A stretch of DNA of 64,000 nt from Pseudisothecium myosuroides (Eukaryota; Streptophyta; Bryopsida; Hypnales; Lembophyllaceae): the NCBI GenBank assembly GCA_951799445.1, contig OX637287.1, positions 42,995,724 to 43,059,723 of the forward strand, given 5' to 3'. Each line of letters starts with the position of its first letter. Position 1 is the stretch's first letter. Of this stretch, positions 25,955 to 37,689 are shown one piece after another. Under the pieces are notes generated by a model. That model saw nothing but the letters and a program-made list of their open reading frames with translations, was not told where the DNA came from and did no database searches. A program made the position numbers and the translations under genes.

Positions 25955-27249
25955 GGTGCTCGTCACAGAGGGATATCAATCTCCTCAAGTGATCATGCAG
26001 GCCAGACTCAAGCTGATCGCTCTGAAAATTTTCAAATATGCGTAATTTTGAATTTTGTTAAAATACGAATGATCGCAGCTGCACTTGAGATTCGCGTCCG
26101 CAATTTACAGCCACCTATCCAAGTCAAACCAAAGGAACTAAGCTTTAAGAGAAGCCATAAGGCAAATACGAAGCAAAAAATGATCAACTACTCCAGTTAC
26201 ATGACTAAAACCTCAAGGAAAAAAGTTACACTCGAGAGAAGACTCCCTAACTTCCTGCTTGAAGCTCGATCGATCAATCGATCATTCAATCCAACGGATC
26301 AAAACAGAAAACAAACCACCGCAGAAAATATTGACTGCCAGATTCACATTTTCGAGAAAACCTAAGACATTGAAAGCACTAAATAAGTGCAAAGCTCACA
26401 ATTCCGAGGACAAACAGATCGTAGCTAGCTACAGACCGCGCATCTTCGCGTAAGAAAGAAAACATGCACTGGAAGCAATTGCGCGCCAAATAAGGGGAAT
26501 AAGGATTCGAAACGAGCGGAATTTCGAAGGTCGATAATGAGAGAAAATGCTGCAGTCGGAAGGCAGGATCGCGCAGGCAGGAATAGAGTAAAAGGAAAAC
26601 CAGGGGCAAGAGCAGGAGCAACGACGAACAGGGGCGACAACGAAGGCTAGGGCTGCAAGATGTTTGCGACAGCAGAGTCCCATAGCACGATGAGAGAAAG
26701 ACAAGGAATGAATAAAGTATTTGTGAAGTCTGTCCGGCGAGGGATGAACGACGGAACCGGAAGTCTTACAGGGATGAATGATGCAGACGTGACCTCTCTA
26801 ATATCACTTTCTGTAATATCACTTCCTATCACCAAACTGAAGCCAAGCTAACCGTTGATTATAGTATTTTTCTTTTCTTTTTTGAAACAAGAGATTTTTT
26901 ACCAATCACAAGTTCCGAATGGTATAGCTTCCTCGTGCTATAAGGTAGGTATCCCAAAACCGCCACTTATTGCTACTATGCCTAATTACTACTATTAGAT
27001 TGTTCAAATTCTTATATTTTCTTATTGGCAAGGGAAAGGAGGTTCCAACGCACCAAAGAACGCGACATTTGGATACTGTATGCAAAAGTTATGAAGGAAC
27101 AAAGTTTGGTTCTAAAAGCATTTCTTTTACAAGGTACATAACTGATTTTGGAGATGTACACACACTAAAGATGGCACTTTAAGGTCAGTGGCACATTTGG
27201 GATGCCAACCTTATTTGCAAGAAATAACTCCAATCAAGATTATTGCAGA
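25955..27249. promoter_or_regulatory. Upstream region and probable 5' UTR of CASP
   Basis: The sequence at about 26050-26840 is less AT-rich than typical spacer DNA and should hold the promoter and 5' UTR of the minus-strand CASP gene. I see no clear TATA box. Overlapping ORFs on both strands here are not supported as genes. From 26850 the sequence is AT-rich. Confidence 0.4.
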
Positions 27250-27652
27250 CTAGTGTGCCCTATGCCGTTGCCACAGCCAAAACAAAAGTAGAAGTAATTT
27301 TTTAATTTTTTTAATTCAATAAAAACTTTAAAATTCAATAACTTTCCTACTGTAGGTCCAAACAAAGACCATGCACCCCCTCATCGCCGAGGGCTTTCCG
27401 ACAATACCAAGAACTTGACCAATTGACACACGGTTCAAAAGATACATAATTTAACAAAATTTAGTAATTTTAAGATCCAACAATAACTCAAAAATCCATA
27501 ACTTTTCCACTGTAGGTCCAAACGCCACGAAACAAAGCTCGTGCACCCCTCCTTGCCGAGGGCTTTCCGATGATACCAAGCACATAATCGGAAGATGCAC
27601 GGTCTGGGAGATCTCAACGTAACAAACAAACAAAACAAATTAAACAAACAAC
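27250..27652 (+). repeat. CTAGTGTG repeat, copy 2 (upstream of CASP)
   Basis: Begins CTAGTGTGCCCTATGCCGTT and ends in an AACAAACAAACAAAAC-type tail. The 3' half is present twice: CTGTAGGTCCAAAC and CGAGGGCTTTCCGA occur at about 27350-27405 and again at 27512-27572. It lies 1.3 kb upstream of the CASP start codon, CTAGTGTG end toward the gene. Confidence 0.7.
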
Positions 27653-27669
27653 CAAACTTAAGGTATAGA

Positions 27670-27860
27670 TGGATTTTATAATGTTTGAATTACTTACAAA
27701 TATCTCTATCGACTAATTGGCTAAAGTGTGTATCTATCATAAATCCTTAGCCAATTGCATCTTCTATCTAAACGTTTTTAGTACTTCAACCCAAAAATCT
27801 TGGACAAGTGTAAAAAAGTCTGTAATTGGAAAATGGTCCATAATGGATACTGACATCCAC
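27670..27860 (+). repeat. Dispersed repeat shared with 50265-50445
   Basis: This segment and 50265-50445 share a series of matching words in the same order, including TTGCATCTTCTAT, AAAAATCTTGGACAAGTGTAAA and GGAAAATGGTC or its near variant. Ends and family are unknown. Confidence 0.55.
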
Positions 27861-28450
27861 TAAGTACAAATTTGATATGTTTTCATTCAAACAACTATAC
27901 CGTAAGCATCAATGGACAAAGTCCAAAAGTAGATATATGAAAGGTGTAGTATGCGACATACTACACTTTACCATGAAAGTTTGAAGAAAAAATTAATTGT
28001 GATTTAAAAGAAAATTAATTTCAAAGTTAGCGATGTCTAAAACACGGTTTTGTTCACCATGATTTGGAGTTACTTTATCTTTTGTCAAATTTTTTTAGAA
28101 CTCCAAAATAATGTTGGTGTACATCATTTCAGATTGTTGTACACATAAATTGAAGGAAATTGGCATTTATAGAATTTAAAATATCAACAATTTAACAAAC
28201 GTGCAGATGATGTTGGTTCTTACAATATTTGAACTTTTTTTTAGAATTGAGAGCATGGGATTGCATTAGCCATTGTAAAAAGGGTATAGGTTGAAATATG
28301 GACCATTGTTATATCTTTATGCCCTTGCATTTGAAATATTTGTTGAATATGGCAATACAATTTAATTTATATTTTACAACTATATAATGCGTTTTTAGGA
28401 TCAAATTTTTTGTTTGAAGACTAGAATTCATGATACAAATAATTGAACCA
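27861..28450 (+). mobile_element. Single-arm relative of the fold-back element at 6505-9985
   Basis: Matches the outer left arm of the 3.5 kb element, for example TTTTCATTCAAACAACTATACCG, GAAAATTAATTTCAA and GAGCATGGGATTGCATTAGCC-like words. It then continues into sequence resembling the reverse of 9240-9340. The tandem 175-bp units and the second arm are absent. Confidence 0.6.
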
Positions 28451-28451
28451 A

Positions 28452-28500
28452 AATATATATATATATATATATATATATCTGTGTGTATGTATATATATTT
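28452..28500. repeat. TA microsatellite
   Basis: An uninterrupted run of about 13 AT repeats, then GTGTGTATG and more AT repeats. Confidence 0.9.
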
Positions 28501-30100
28501 GATAGTTTTATCAAAAAACTACCAGTTTTCAAAAATTACACTTTCATGAAGGGTCCCCAATGTCCTTTGAATGGGCTTCAAAACATGAACATTAAGAGAG
28601 AAAATTCCTCCAATGCAATTTCAAGCAAGTGTTTTTGTTCAAAAGACCAAAAATCAAACAACACCAATGAGTTTTGACAAATACAAAAATCACAAAAGAG
28701 TTTTGGCCTTAAAGTGGTTAAGCAAGAAAATGAAGAAAGGGGTGTAAAATGAGAGGAAGGGAGGCCTTTTATATTTTTTTCAAGGCCTATTCCCCCTTCA
28801 AATTACCTAAACTACTTAAAAATAAATAAAAATAAACTATTAATTATCCTAAATTCTAACCTACTATTGCGGTCGCTTGTAACTTTTGGAGAAATGCTCC
28901 AAATGACAAATAGATTGCGCCGTTGGCTTCAAAAGAACCAAGTTAGCCGGGACAATTTCTCACCCCAAACTTCCATGTCATTTGGCTTGCAAAAGCTAGC
29001 GATTTGGAAACTAGTAGAAAAGGTGAAAAATCCAAGTGATGGAGTTTACATTTTATAATGACTTTGACTAGCATGGGATGTTTAGAAGGTTCAAGAAAGT
29101 AAGGAAAGAGTTCAAGTTGACTTAATTTGGACATCATAAACTCTTGGTACATTGGTGAACCTATCGAATGTTAAAATTTGGTTTAAAATAGTTGCCGCCA
29201 CCGGTTCTAGTACTTTCTCGAGTACTTTTTAGTGTTAAAAAGCCTTGAAATTTGGCCAGGCACTTATTTATGCTAAAAAAATATATCCTAATTTTTAGTG
29301 GTATTTTATCACTGCCTGGGTAATTTATATGAATTTTTTAATGTTAGTAAAAGTAGTTGATTTCCTAAGGAGTCATCTTTTGCAATTCAAAAAATTACGA
29401 ATTTTTTGAGTGACTTCTAGGAAGTTTTCAATGCCAAGTGAAAAAATTTATAGTAACTTTGCACTAGGTGTGGGAGGATCTTAATTACAACCTCCTGTTT
29501 TAATTTCCTCGTTAATTTCTTCGAGGAAGAATCATTCTTGTATGGGGAAATATGAGCGAACCAATTTTGCCGTTGAGCTTTTGGCATGTTTTTATATAAG
29601 AAATATCTCTCTCCAAACTTTGGTCGTGCAAGTTCTTGAAATGTCGAATTTTAACCTACATGGTATAAAGTAATTTTTTCCAATTCTTACGAATTGGATG
29701 GTGACCTATATATGGATCACCTAAAAGACTTTTATAACTGAGTAGGACATTTGCCAATTTGTACTACCAACTCATTTAGCCTGTAATATGTCACATGTAC
29801 TCAAAGATAAATCTGATCATAGTTTAAATTAGGTGTGCTTTTACTATTTTGCCAACATGGCTTAATTCTATCTCGAACTCCTAATAGACATTCTAAACAT
29901 CCAATTAGACTTTGTAAATAGGAAATGCAAGTGCTTAAAGCACTTCTTGACTCTTGAAAAATAATACACCGTTTTTTTTAAGGACTTCTACTAAACACAA
30001 TGCTGATACATCTTTTAAGTCTTTTCTACTAAAAATTCAACTAAAAATAAGCAAAAGCAAAAAAAATACCCTGAGACTCATGTGACAACTACAAAGCTCA
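28501..30100. other. Intergenic, no gene seen
   Basis: AT-rich, with no supported gene or clear repeat. The 28483-28677 frame has no recognisable domain. Confidence 0.5.
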
Positions 30101-30325
30101 CAGCGGTTGCCCTTGGACATCCACATGCACCCCTTGGCCCATCCGCAGTCGCCTCTTTCATACTTGTAGTCACCTTTGGAGACCTCCAGTTGTCCTTAAA
30201 TACCCACACGTGATCCTTAGCCCATCTAAAGTTGCCTTGATCCGCGGTTGCTCCTATCCATGATTGCCCTAAACCTACAGTTGCCCATCTTCCTAAGACT
30301 CGCACGCGCCCCTGAATGTGCCGTG
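30101..30325. repeat. Degenerate minisatellite, period about 85-90 bp
   Basis: The pattern GTTGYCCTT...CCCAC...CCTTRGCCCATC...AGTYGCCT starts near 30104 and 30190, with a partial third copy near 30282. Its GC content is well above that of the surroundings. The minus-strand frame across it has no recognisable domain and reflects the repeat. Confidence 0.45.
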
Positions 30326-30632
30326 TGGATGCCACATGGCATCTAACTGGCCTAAATAAAAGGGGGGCATTTTTTGGAAAGTCAAAGGTAAATTTGACTC
30401 TACTAGACGTCGCAACTTGCGAGAGCTTTATTAAACATCGTGTGACATCTAGTTGTCACCCTGTTGCCGTGTTTGAAAGGACAACCTTGCCCTAGTAGGG
30501 CGTGGGTGGGTTAATCTTGTATCTAAAAAAGGCTGGGCCGAAGGAACAACATCCTTGCTATAGCGCTAGGGATAGAGGCCTACCTATGGCCATGCAGTGT
30601 TGCAGCTAGGGCTCCCCCCTATGCACAGCCCT

Positions 30633-30740
30633 ATTATTGGATGTGAGCAAGTTGATTCTCACCTTGATTTTGTAGTCATTAAGTCTATGTTGTGATTTTC
30701 CTCTTTTTTTTTTGTCTATGGGCACAAGAATTTGAGCTCT
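30633..30740 (+). repeat. Copy of methionyl-tRNA synthetase intron 1 sequence
   Basis: These 108 bases are roughly 80% identical to 45582-45688, which covers the last 10 bases of MetRS exon 1 and the first ~97 bases of intron 1. The exon-intron junction (GGAT|GTGAGCAA) and the end word GGCACAAGAATTTGAGCTCT are both preserved. No other MetRS exon sequence was found nearby. Confidence 0.75.
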
Positions 30741-30848
30741 TTTTTTCAGCAAATGAATTATACAATATCGTTAAGCACTCTTGAGCCCGCTCCCTTGAAA
30801 AAAGGAGCTGGATTATGGGGCATAATGCCCTGGTAATAGTGCTTGGCA

Positions 30849-30913
30849 CTCGTAATAGTGTCAGGCACTATTACGAGGGCACTCCCGCGTGTTTAACGCA
30901 GCGGGATGCCCTC
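30849..30913. repeat. Two adjacent strong hairpins
   Basis: Hairpin 1 has a perfect 12-bp stem, CTCGTAATAGTG (30849-30860) with CACTATTACGAG (30866-30877), and a 5-base loop. Hairpin 2 pairs GAGGGCACTCCCGC (30875-30888) with GCGGGATGCCCTC (30901-30913), with one bulged base and a 12-base loop. The segment is GC-richer than its surroundings. It may be the end of a decayed transposon. Confidence 0.7.
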
Positions 30914-32440
30914 ACACTATACCAAATGAATGATTTTCGTAAATCACAAAGTTCACAACCTACGTATTGTCAACAACTATTATGTGGTTACTGTTGTTTC
31001 ATGGGTGCACATGTTAATTTACAACTTATCACATTATTATGATACACATGATTACTGCAAAGAATTGGCACTGGGTGATTGCATGAAAGACCGGTACTAA
31101 AACATTGTCACAAAGGGAGTGCCAAAGCTTCCTTTTGCAATAACTTTTGAAGCATGACTTGCATGAAGTTGAAATTTTTATTGGGGATGCCTTTCTTGGG
31201 TTTAATCTTATTTCATGTTTTTCAAAAAAAATCAATAATCATTTTATATTTAAAAATCATTTAAACTAATATGTCACGTTTTGAGTTTTAAGGGTTTTTA
31301 GTACCCTCGTCTCCAAATTTAATGATTTGGGGCTAGAATTTCTATGGTCTATTCCCATAGTAGGAAGTCATATTCCTACCAAGGGGCATTAAAAAATATT
31401 TTATTTTATGCCCTCTACGTCTATGTAAAGAAGGCTCCCTTGTGCCCGCAATTCTAAATGTTGAAGATGGTTTCAAGATAATTCTTTTGGTGAAATCTCT
31501 TCAAACTAAAGTCTTTCCAAATGTTCAATTTTTAGTTTCTTTGAAAATTGTTTTTCCTATTTTGTACAAATAAAAACGTCAAACTATGTATTTTCTTCAA
31601 AATTTCAATTCACTCTTTTTTGTAAATAACTTTTGACTTCGATTTTTTTAGGTCTGAAATTTTGATGATATTATATTTTTAGTATCCTACTAATTATCCT
31701 CATTTTATTTTATTTTTTAAAATTTGTATGCAAAAGCTCATAGTACTGGGAGTACTGGCCAAAATGGAACAAAAACAGCCAGTCATTCATGCAATCACCC
31801 CACTACTTTGTAATAAGTATTAACTATGTGACTTCTATACATTAATCACAAGTGTACAAAAGACTTAAATTATGCACAAAAATTTATATTCTTTATCATG
31901 TATTTTCTATGCGTTGAAGTATATGGAAAATCCATGACAACAATGTCATTGTTTTCATTATTGCAATAAAGCTTATTAAATGGTATCAATGTTCCAAAAA
32001 GTATTGTCAATGTTCAATTGTTGATCACCATTCTAATTAGCAGTAACTAAATTTCTTGCATTTTGTTTGTCAACACTTGAATATTATATGTTCTAATAAA
32101 TTCTAATTTACATTTTAGTAATTGCACCAAATGATTGAATTAAATCCATCATTACTATAGGCCATCAAATTTTAGCTTGAACTAAATCAATCAATAGGCC
32201 AACAAGAAACTTGATAGATTAGTGAAGGAATCACTTCATTATAGCTTGAATTGAATTCATCAGTAAGCCACCAAAAAACTTGATAGCGTAGTGAATAATC
32301 ACTTCACTGGCAATTGGTGAGAGTGGAGGGTGGAGAAGTCCTTTTTATGCTAAAATCCATTCAATGGACGCTCAAAGAATATGGGATAACTTGACTAGAT
32401 GAGAGCTTGATCGCACATTGTCAACTTGTTTAAAAAACGT
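30914..32440. other. Intergenic, no gene seen
   Basis: AT-rich. Two short consecutive palindromes (CTATGG...CCATAG, TAGGAA...TTCCTA) lie near 31340-31380. No supported gene. Confidence 0.5.
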
Positions 32441-32822
32441 AGGAATTATGTTCAAAGTAGAAATTTAGACCTCAGTTTAGTATAGTAGAGTACCTTTTTT
32501 TTTTCTTAAACTTTGAAATTGAAAAATTTTGTACAGTAAGATAGCTTTCATCTCCAACAATCCGTTTGAGATTTTAAGCCTCCAATCAAAAGTTATGGAC
32601 AAAATACAGAGAGAATGTTTGAAAATGTCAAAATAAATGTCCACTCCAAACCGTCTCTAAGCTTTGTCCATAACTTTTGATTAGAGGCTTTAAATCTCAA
32701 ATAGATTTTTGAAAATGAAAGATATCTTAATTTACCAACTTTTTTTAGTTCAAAGTTTTTTGAAAAAAGTTATTTTACTATGCCTAAATGAAGTCTGAAT
32801 TTCTACTTTGAACATAATTCTT
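32441..32822. mobile_element. Palindromic MITE-like inverted repeat (~380 bp)
   Basis: GAATTATGTTCAAAGTAGAA at the left edge is matched by TTCTACTTTGAACATAATTC at the right edge. The inner arms also pair, for example AATCAAAAGTTATGGACAAA near 32585 with TTTGTCCATAACTTTTGATT near 32666. No coding capacity and no clear target-site duplication. Confidence 0.7.
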
Positions 32823-33969
32823 GCTTATTAATTGACTTAGTATTGAAATTGTAAAAGATAAGAAAAATGCAGTGTTAATGCAATATGCACGGACATGATG
32901 TTGTGTGATTATTGCACTAACTTTTTATGTTTTAGAGAAGCACTAATGTTGCGCAAAGTTAGTCACCCATCACTAAACCACTAAAGTCACACATATTTTG
33001 TCATGCATAGTTATTGTGCAACTTTAGCACTTCAAACTCAAATATGCCAATAACATGTCTAAACTGTATAGTATTAATGAATGTCAATATTGTGTTGTAA
33101 TAATTTTTTCAAATGAATGAATGTAATACAAAAGTAGTATTCGACAATAATCATACGATTAGTGTTGACAATTCGCGACAAAGGAATTTTGTAATGTAGT
33201 AATCAACCCAGTGTTCTAGGATCTTTTAGAGCAGTTGCAAAATTTGATTTTCAAAAGTGTAAATCTTGAAGTTCACTCTAATGGGCTCAGTTGCTTTGGG
33301 CGATAACTTATGTTTGTATTTGATGTTAGGAAGGGGTGTTTGTAAAGAGAATTTGGTCCAAAGGTGTACCTAAATTCATTTTCAGTATATATGATTATGA
33401 GTTTCTAGAAGGCCTTGAATCTGGAGTAGTTGACTTAGTTTCCATTGAAAAATAAATTCTCTTGTTGCAATAGTTGAAGGTCGACAAAATGGTGGTTTAA
33501 TCCTTGAAGGACAAAATCCATGCCGAAGGGGCATGGTTTTAGGATCAAACTTGAATTTCACATAGATCTTGATTTTAAATGTCTTGGAAATTGCTAAGAA
33601 AATGTGGTTCCAATAATCTATTTTTCAATCCTTTTTACCTTTTATTAAAATTGTTAAAATTATAATTTTTGTGACACTTTGAAGGTAGCATCTTGAAAAC
33701 CTAAAATATACCACATTAAAACTTTTCTATGTAATTTCTCTTAATTTGAGCTCAAGGAGTACACCAATTATACTATGATGTTTATCACTATTTATATCAT
33801 TTAAATTCAAATTCTATACAAGTTATCACTCTTTTTTTTGTATAGAAATGAATTTAACAATTATATATGTGTGTGTTTGTGTGTGCATACACACATACAC
33901 ATCGTGGCAATAATATCTCCATTTTTTTCTAAAAAGTTCATACCATTTTAAAGATTTTTATAATTACTA
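32823..33969. other. Intergenic, no gene seen
   Basis: AT-rich. A short TG/CA palindromic microsatellite lies at about 33865-33900. No supported gene. Confidence 0.5.
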
Positions 33970-34612
33970 CTCCCTCCGTCCCAAAATGATCTTCTTGTTA
34001 GATAAAATGTTCCAGATTAAGGTAAAAAATAACATTTTTTCAATTTTTTTTGACATGTAAATAAAATTTAATACACTATTATAACCCTAGAATTTTGAGT
34101 TTCAAAATCCTTTCTAAAGTGTGGTTTAAAAATACTTGAAAATTGAATTTTAAGACCATTTCTAACAAGTACCGCTAGCCACTCAATTTTGTTCTACAGT
34201 ACAATTAGAGAGGGGAGTGGCCCCCTCACATCACGTCACTTGTTGACTCAATTCAGTAGGAAGGGCATTGATTTCAGGAAGGGAGGGGGCCACCAAGGCA
34301 TAGTCCCAGTTATCCCAAGCCTTCCCATTGGAGCAATGAGGGGGACACCAAATTCGCAGTTGACTTGCATTGTTATCCAAGCCCTCCCATTGGAGCAAAT
34401 CTTTCATCTTCCAAATTATTCTTTAAAAAGCTGTAATTAACAAAGTCATTCACAATGGAAATGGACATGCTCCTAATTTTTGTGGATATAAGCACTGTAG
34501 TTGCTATAATAGATGGAAAACTGCCCACCAATCCCCTTCCATCCACAACAAGAATATCATTTTGTGATAAAATATTATGGCCAACATGAAGATCATTTTG
34601 GGACAGAGGGAG
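33970..34612. mobile_element. Stowaway-type (Tc1/mariner) MITE, 643 bp
   Basis: The left end, CTCCCTCCGTCCCAAAATGA, and the right end, TCATTTTGGGACAGAGGGAG, form terminal inverted repeats of about 26 bp. They are flanked by the dinucleotide TA (33968-33969 and 34613-34614). CTCCCTCCGTCCC is the standard Stowaway terminus. The interior at 34200-34400 is GC-richer and carries a repeated CCCATTGGAGCAA word. No transposase. Confidence 0.9.
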
Positions 34613-34614
34613 TA

Positions 34615-36060
34615 TGATTTTTACAGAGAAATTACTTTTAAAGATCATGTAAATTTCAATTTAATATATTTTATTATGTAAAAATTAGGCTAAATTTTGG
34701 ATATATATTACTACATGAGAAAAATATCAAAATTTTGAAAGGTGTATATCAATGTAGAAAACTAATGAAGTTTGACCAAACGGGATTATAAAATGTCCTT
34801 TAATGATCAAATTGTCTTAGATAGGAGATCCATATATGGTTAGGGCTCTTAAAACGTCCCCTATCTAGGAAAGAGTGATATGTTATTAAAAATATGTATG
34901 ATAGTTATTGATTAGGTAGGTAGGCTTAAAATGATAGCTTATAGACATACTAATTTAGCTAATGCGTTAATCAAATGAGTCCAAATGAAAATTTTCATTG
35001 CATCCAAATTGTCTTGGAAAGTGCAATGAGATCCATTTATTATATAGGACTTAATAAAAAAAATTTAGAGTTTTGATGTATGCTTCCAAATTTAACTATT
35101 ACTCACATTGTACATGATTGATAAAAGCAAAGAAACCTTTGTAAGTCCCCAACTTGTCTTGTACTGTATTAAAAGCACATTCTATTGGCCTTAATGTAAC
35201 CCCGCATACTACCAATCTCATGTGACTGTAGTTCTTTAGAGCTTTCACTTTCCTTGACCCACATAACCAAGTATGTGATCAATAAACACAAACATGTGAC
35301 CCATTTGATCTTCCACCCCACAAAATTGCCTCTCTATTGCGGACTTACATTACTCACAAAAAAACAAATCTTTTCAGAATCTCATTTTTTTGTCCAACTT
35401 TTGAGTGGTGCTTTGTCCATGAAGCAAGTTGGTATTTGTAGCTCTTCAATAATATCCTTCTTTCATATCTTCATATTTGTTGTAAGGAAGATATGCCATC
35501 GTTGGTGATTACTCAACCTTGACCGCAAACTACTCAGTGTAGATCATAGAAAACCTAATTGTATGGCCTCGGGTGGGTCACTTAGTGCGTTTTCAAAACC
35601 ATGTGCAACTTAATATAGATGGAATTTTATTTTATTTACATAAATTTTAGCTATAAACAAATTATAAATAATGTAGGGACCATTGAAAGTCACAAACCCA
35701 TTATAAGTAATTTAAGTAGCCTAGAGTTGTAGACCATTAGTTTTTTCTTACATGTAGTGAAGGAATTTTACATTTGGATCCTATGTAGCTTTGTTTTGAT
35801 GTTGTACTTTTTAAAATTTTGATAGGAATATGATTTTGTGAACGCATTTTTTGGTGATATCTATTGAGTATACTATACACATTGACGTTGTCCTATATGC
35901 ATTTACTTTGTAACATATATTGTGTTTTTTAACACGTTGTCATGTTGTAATTGCGTGCATTATGTAAAAAATAAATTTATATATTATTTTTTTAGTTGGG
36001 TTCAAGATTATAATAATATATATTGAAAAGGGGTGATATTACATAGGGAGTCTTCAAGGT
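34615..36060. other. Intergenic, no gene seen
   Basis: AT-rich sequence without supported genes. Confidence 0.5.
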
Positions 36061-36605
36061 GACGCCTTCTTACTGATACTATAAAGTCGAGCAAATTGCC
36101 TAAGAGCTTCATCCGTATGATGTAGTTTTGCTTTGTTTTTGAGTTCAATATGCCGAATTGAAGGGTTTTTTCTGAGAATCAAGATGAAAAGCCTTCACCA
36201 AATCCAAAGTTTGAATTTTCTTTGATTTAGCTACTAGATCAACCTCTTCTACCACTGGGTCTTGCACCGCCATAAAAGCGTCCACAAGATGAAGTTGGGC
36301 CTTCTCGACCGCCAAAGTAACCTCGCAAGGAGCAACGATGGCACTAGAATCTTCAGCAAGACGCTCAAGCATTGACAATCTTATTGCAAGTTAGGTGTGT
36401 TGAACTTGGCAGTAGAGAAGTAACCTTTGAGGAATGTTTTGAAGGCTTGAACAACAAACAATACTACTATATGGTTAGATCCATTAAAAGCCGTGGCCAC
36501 CAACGTTGGTTGGAAGGTCCGGTCAATCTTTTGGCTAAAGCAGACCGTGTAGATTATTTTGCAGCTACCATTAGACGCATCCTTAAGTTTTTGCAGGTGG
36601 AGTAA
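36061..36605. other. Coding-like patch of unknown identity
   Basis: A minus-strand frame (36378-36145) reads MSMLERLAEDSSAIVAPCEV and onward. An adjoining plus-strand frame (36372-36605) ends in LLAKADRVDYFAATIRRILK. Codon composition is more balanced than in neighbouring spacer DNA. I recognise neither protein. They lie on opposite strands, so at most one is a real remnant, possibly a gene fragment carried by a transposon. Confidence 0.25.
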
Positions 36606-36769
36606 TACGCCTCTTAAAACTCTATTTTTTACCTCTTGTAGACATATGTTTCATCCCAATTTTTGGTTATGTATTTAGAAGTATTTTCGAAAGTTATTTG
36701 ATGTGTTTGAAGTTGAAGAAGAAAGAGATGGAGATAATTTGTCTATTCAGTGGATTTAACCTCTAAAGG

Positions 36770-37684
36770 ACCAACATGCGTTTTTTGGCAACATAGAAAT
36801 TTTGGGTAGGTACGTGTGACTAGAGGTTTGCTTATTTTGAGCTGAAATTTTTATAGAAGGTGGAGACAAAGAATATCTTTCATAATCACCAAATTTCATG
36901 ATATTTGGAAATACGATTCAAAAGTTATGGCCTAATATGTTGTTTGTTTATCAACTCGGGCAGTTTGGGCAGATTAGAAAAAATCACTTTTTTCAAAAAA
37001 AAAAGTTTGAAATTGGTTTATTAGATTTACATATATGTGAAAAGCTTTGAATCGTTTCACTTTGATCAATGAATCAAATGTTATGAAGATTTTTAGTTTG
37101 CGAGCAGTTATGGATTGTCTACTCTAAAATAAACTTTGAAGTTGTTTATTTCACTCAATTTTCAATATTTTTCAAAAAAAATAAAATTGTAGGATGTAGA
37201 TTGTTTATTACAACATTGCAACCACTAGGATTGGCATTTTTCAATTCCATAATTAACTTCTTAACAATTTAGTGTTTTGAACCATTCTCTATTTCTTTCT
37301 GCTTACTATTTTTTTCCTATATGTTGTACAATTCCAAATAATCTGAAAATTTTCAAGCATGTAGCCAACTTGCCCTGAAGAATGAATCCAAAGAAGCTCA
37401 ACCATTTTGGAAATTTTTTCATAATAATCTGACCTTGTGAAGTGCAGCTGCCCGGTTTTTTGCATGACCAAAAGAAGGACTTTTACCACTTCAAATGCTA
37501 ACATCTTCCAATCTACATGATGAAAATTTTTGAATTTTTTTTCATATATATTCAAACCAAAGTACCACAAGATCTTATGGTTACATGTGTCCAAAAATGA
37601 TATTTTTCAAAAATTTGGTACTTGTACTAGAAATGGCAGTTTTGGAGCATTTTTGGTGAGAATATAGTTAAGGAACTTTAGGGG
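36770..37684 (+). mobile_element. TTAA-flanked element, ~920 bp family, copy A
   Basis: Flanked by TTAA on both sides (36766-36769 and 37685-37688). Left end CCTCTAAAGGACCAACATGC; right end, read inward on the minus strand, CCCCTAAAGTTCC. Closely similar along its length to 55969-56894 and, inverted, to 42453-43387. It holds a minus-strand frame (37594-37289) also found in the other two copies; this is not a recognisable transposase. Non-autonomous. Confidence 0.85.
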
Positions 37685-37689
37685 TTAAG

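Noticed and set aside
27250..27652. CTAGTGTG repeats considered as solo LTRs
   Set aside because: They lack TG...CA ends and a flanking 5-bp duplication, and end in an AAAC-type tail.
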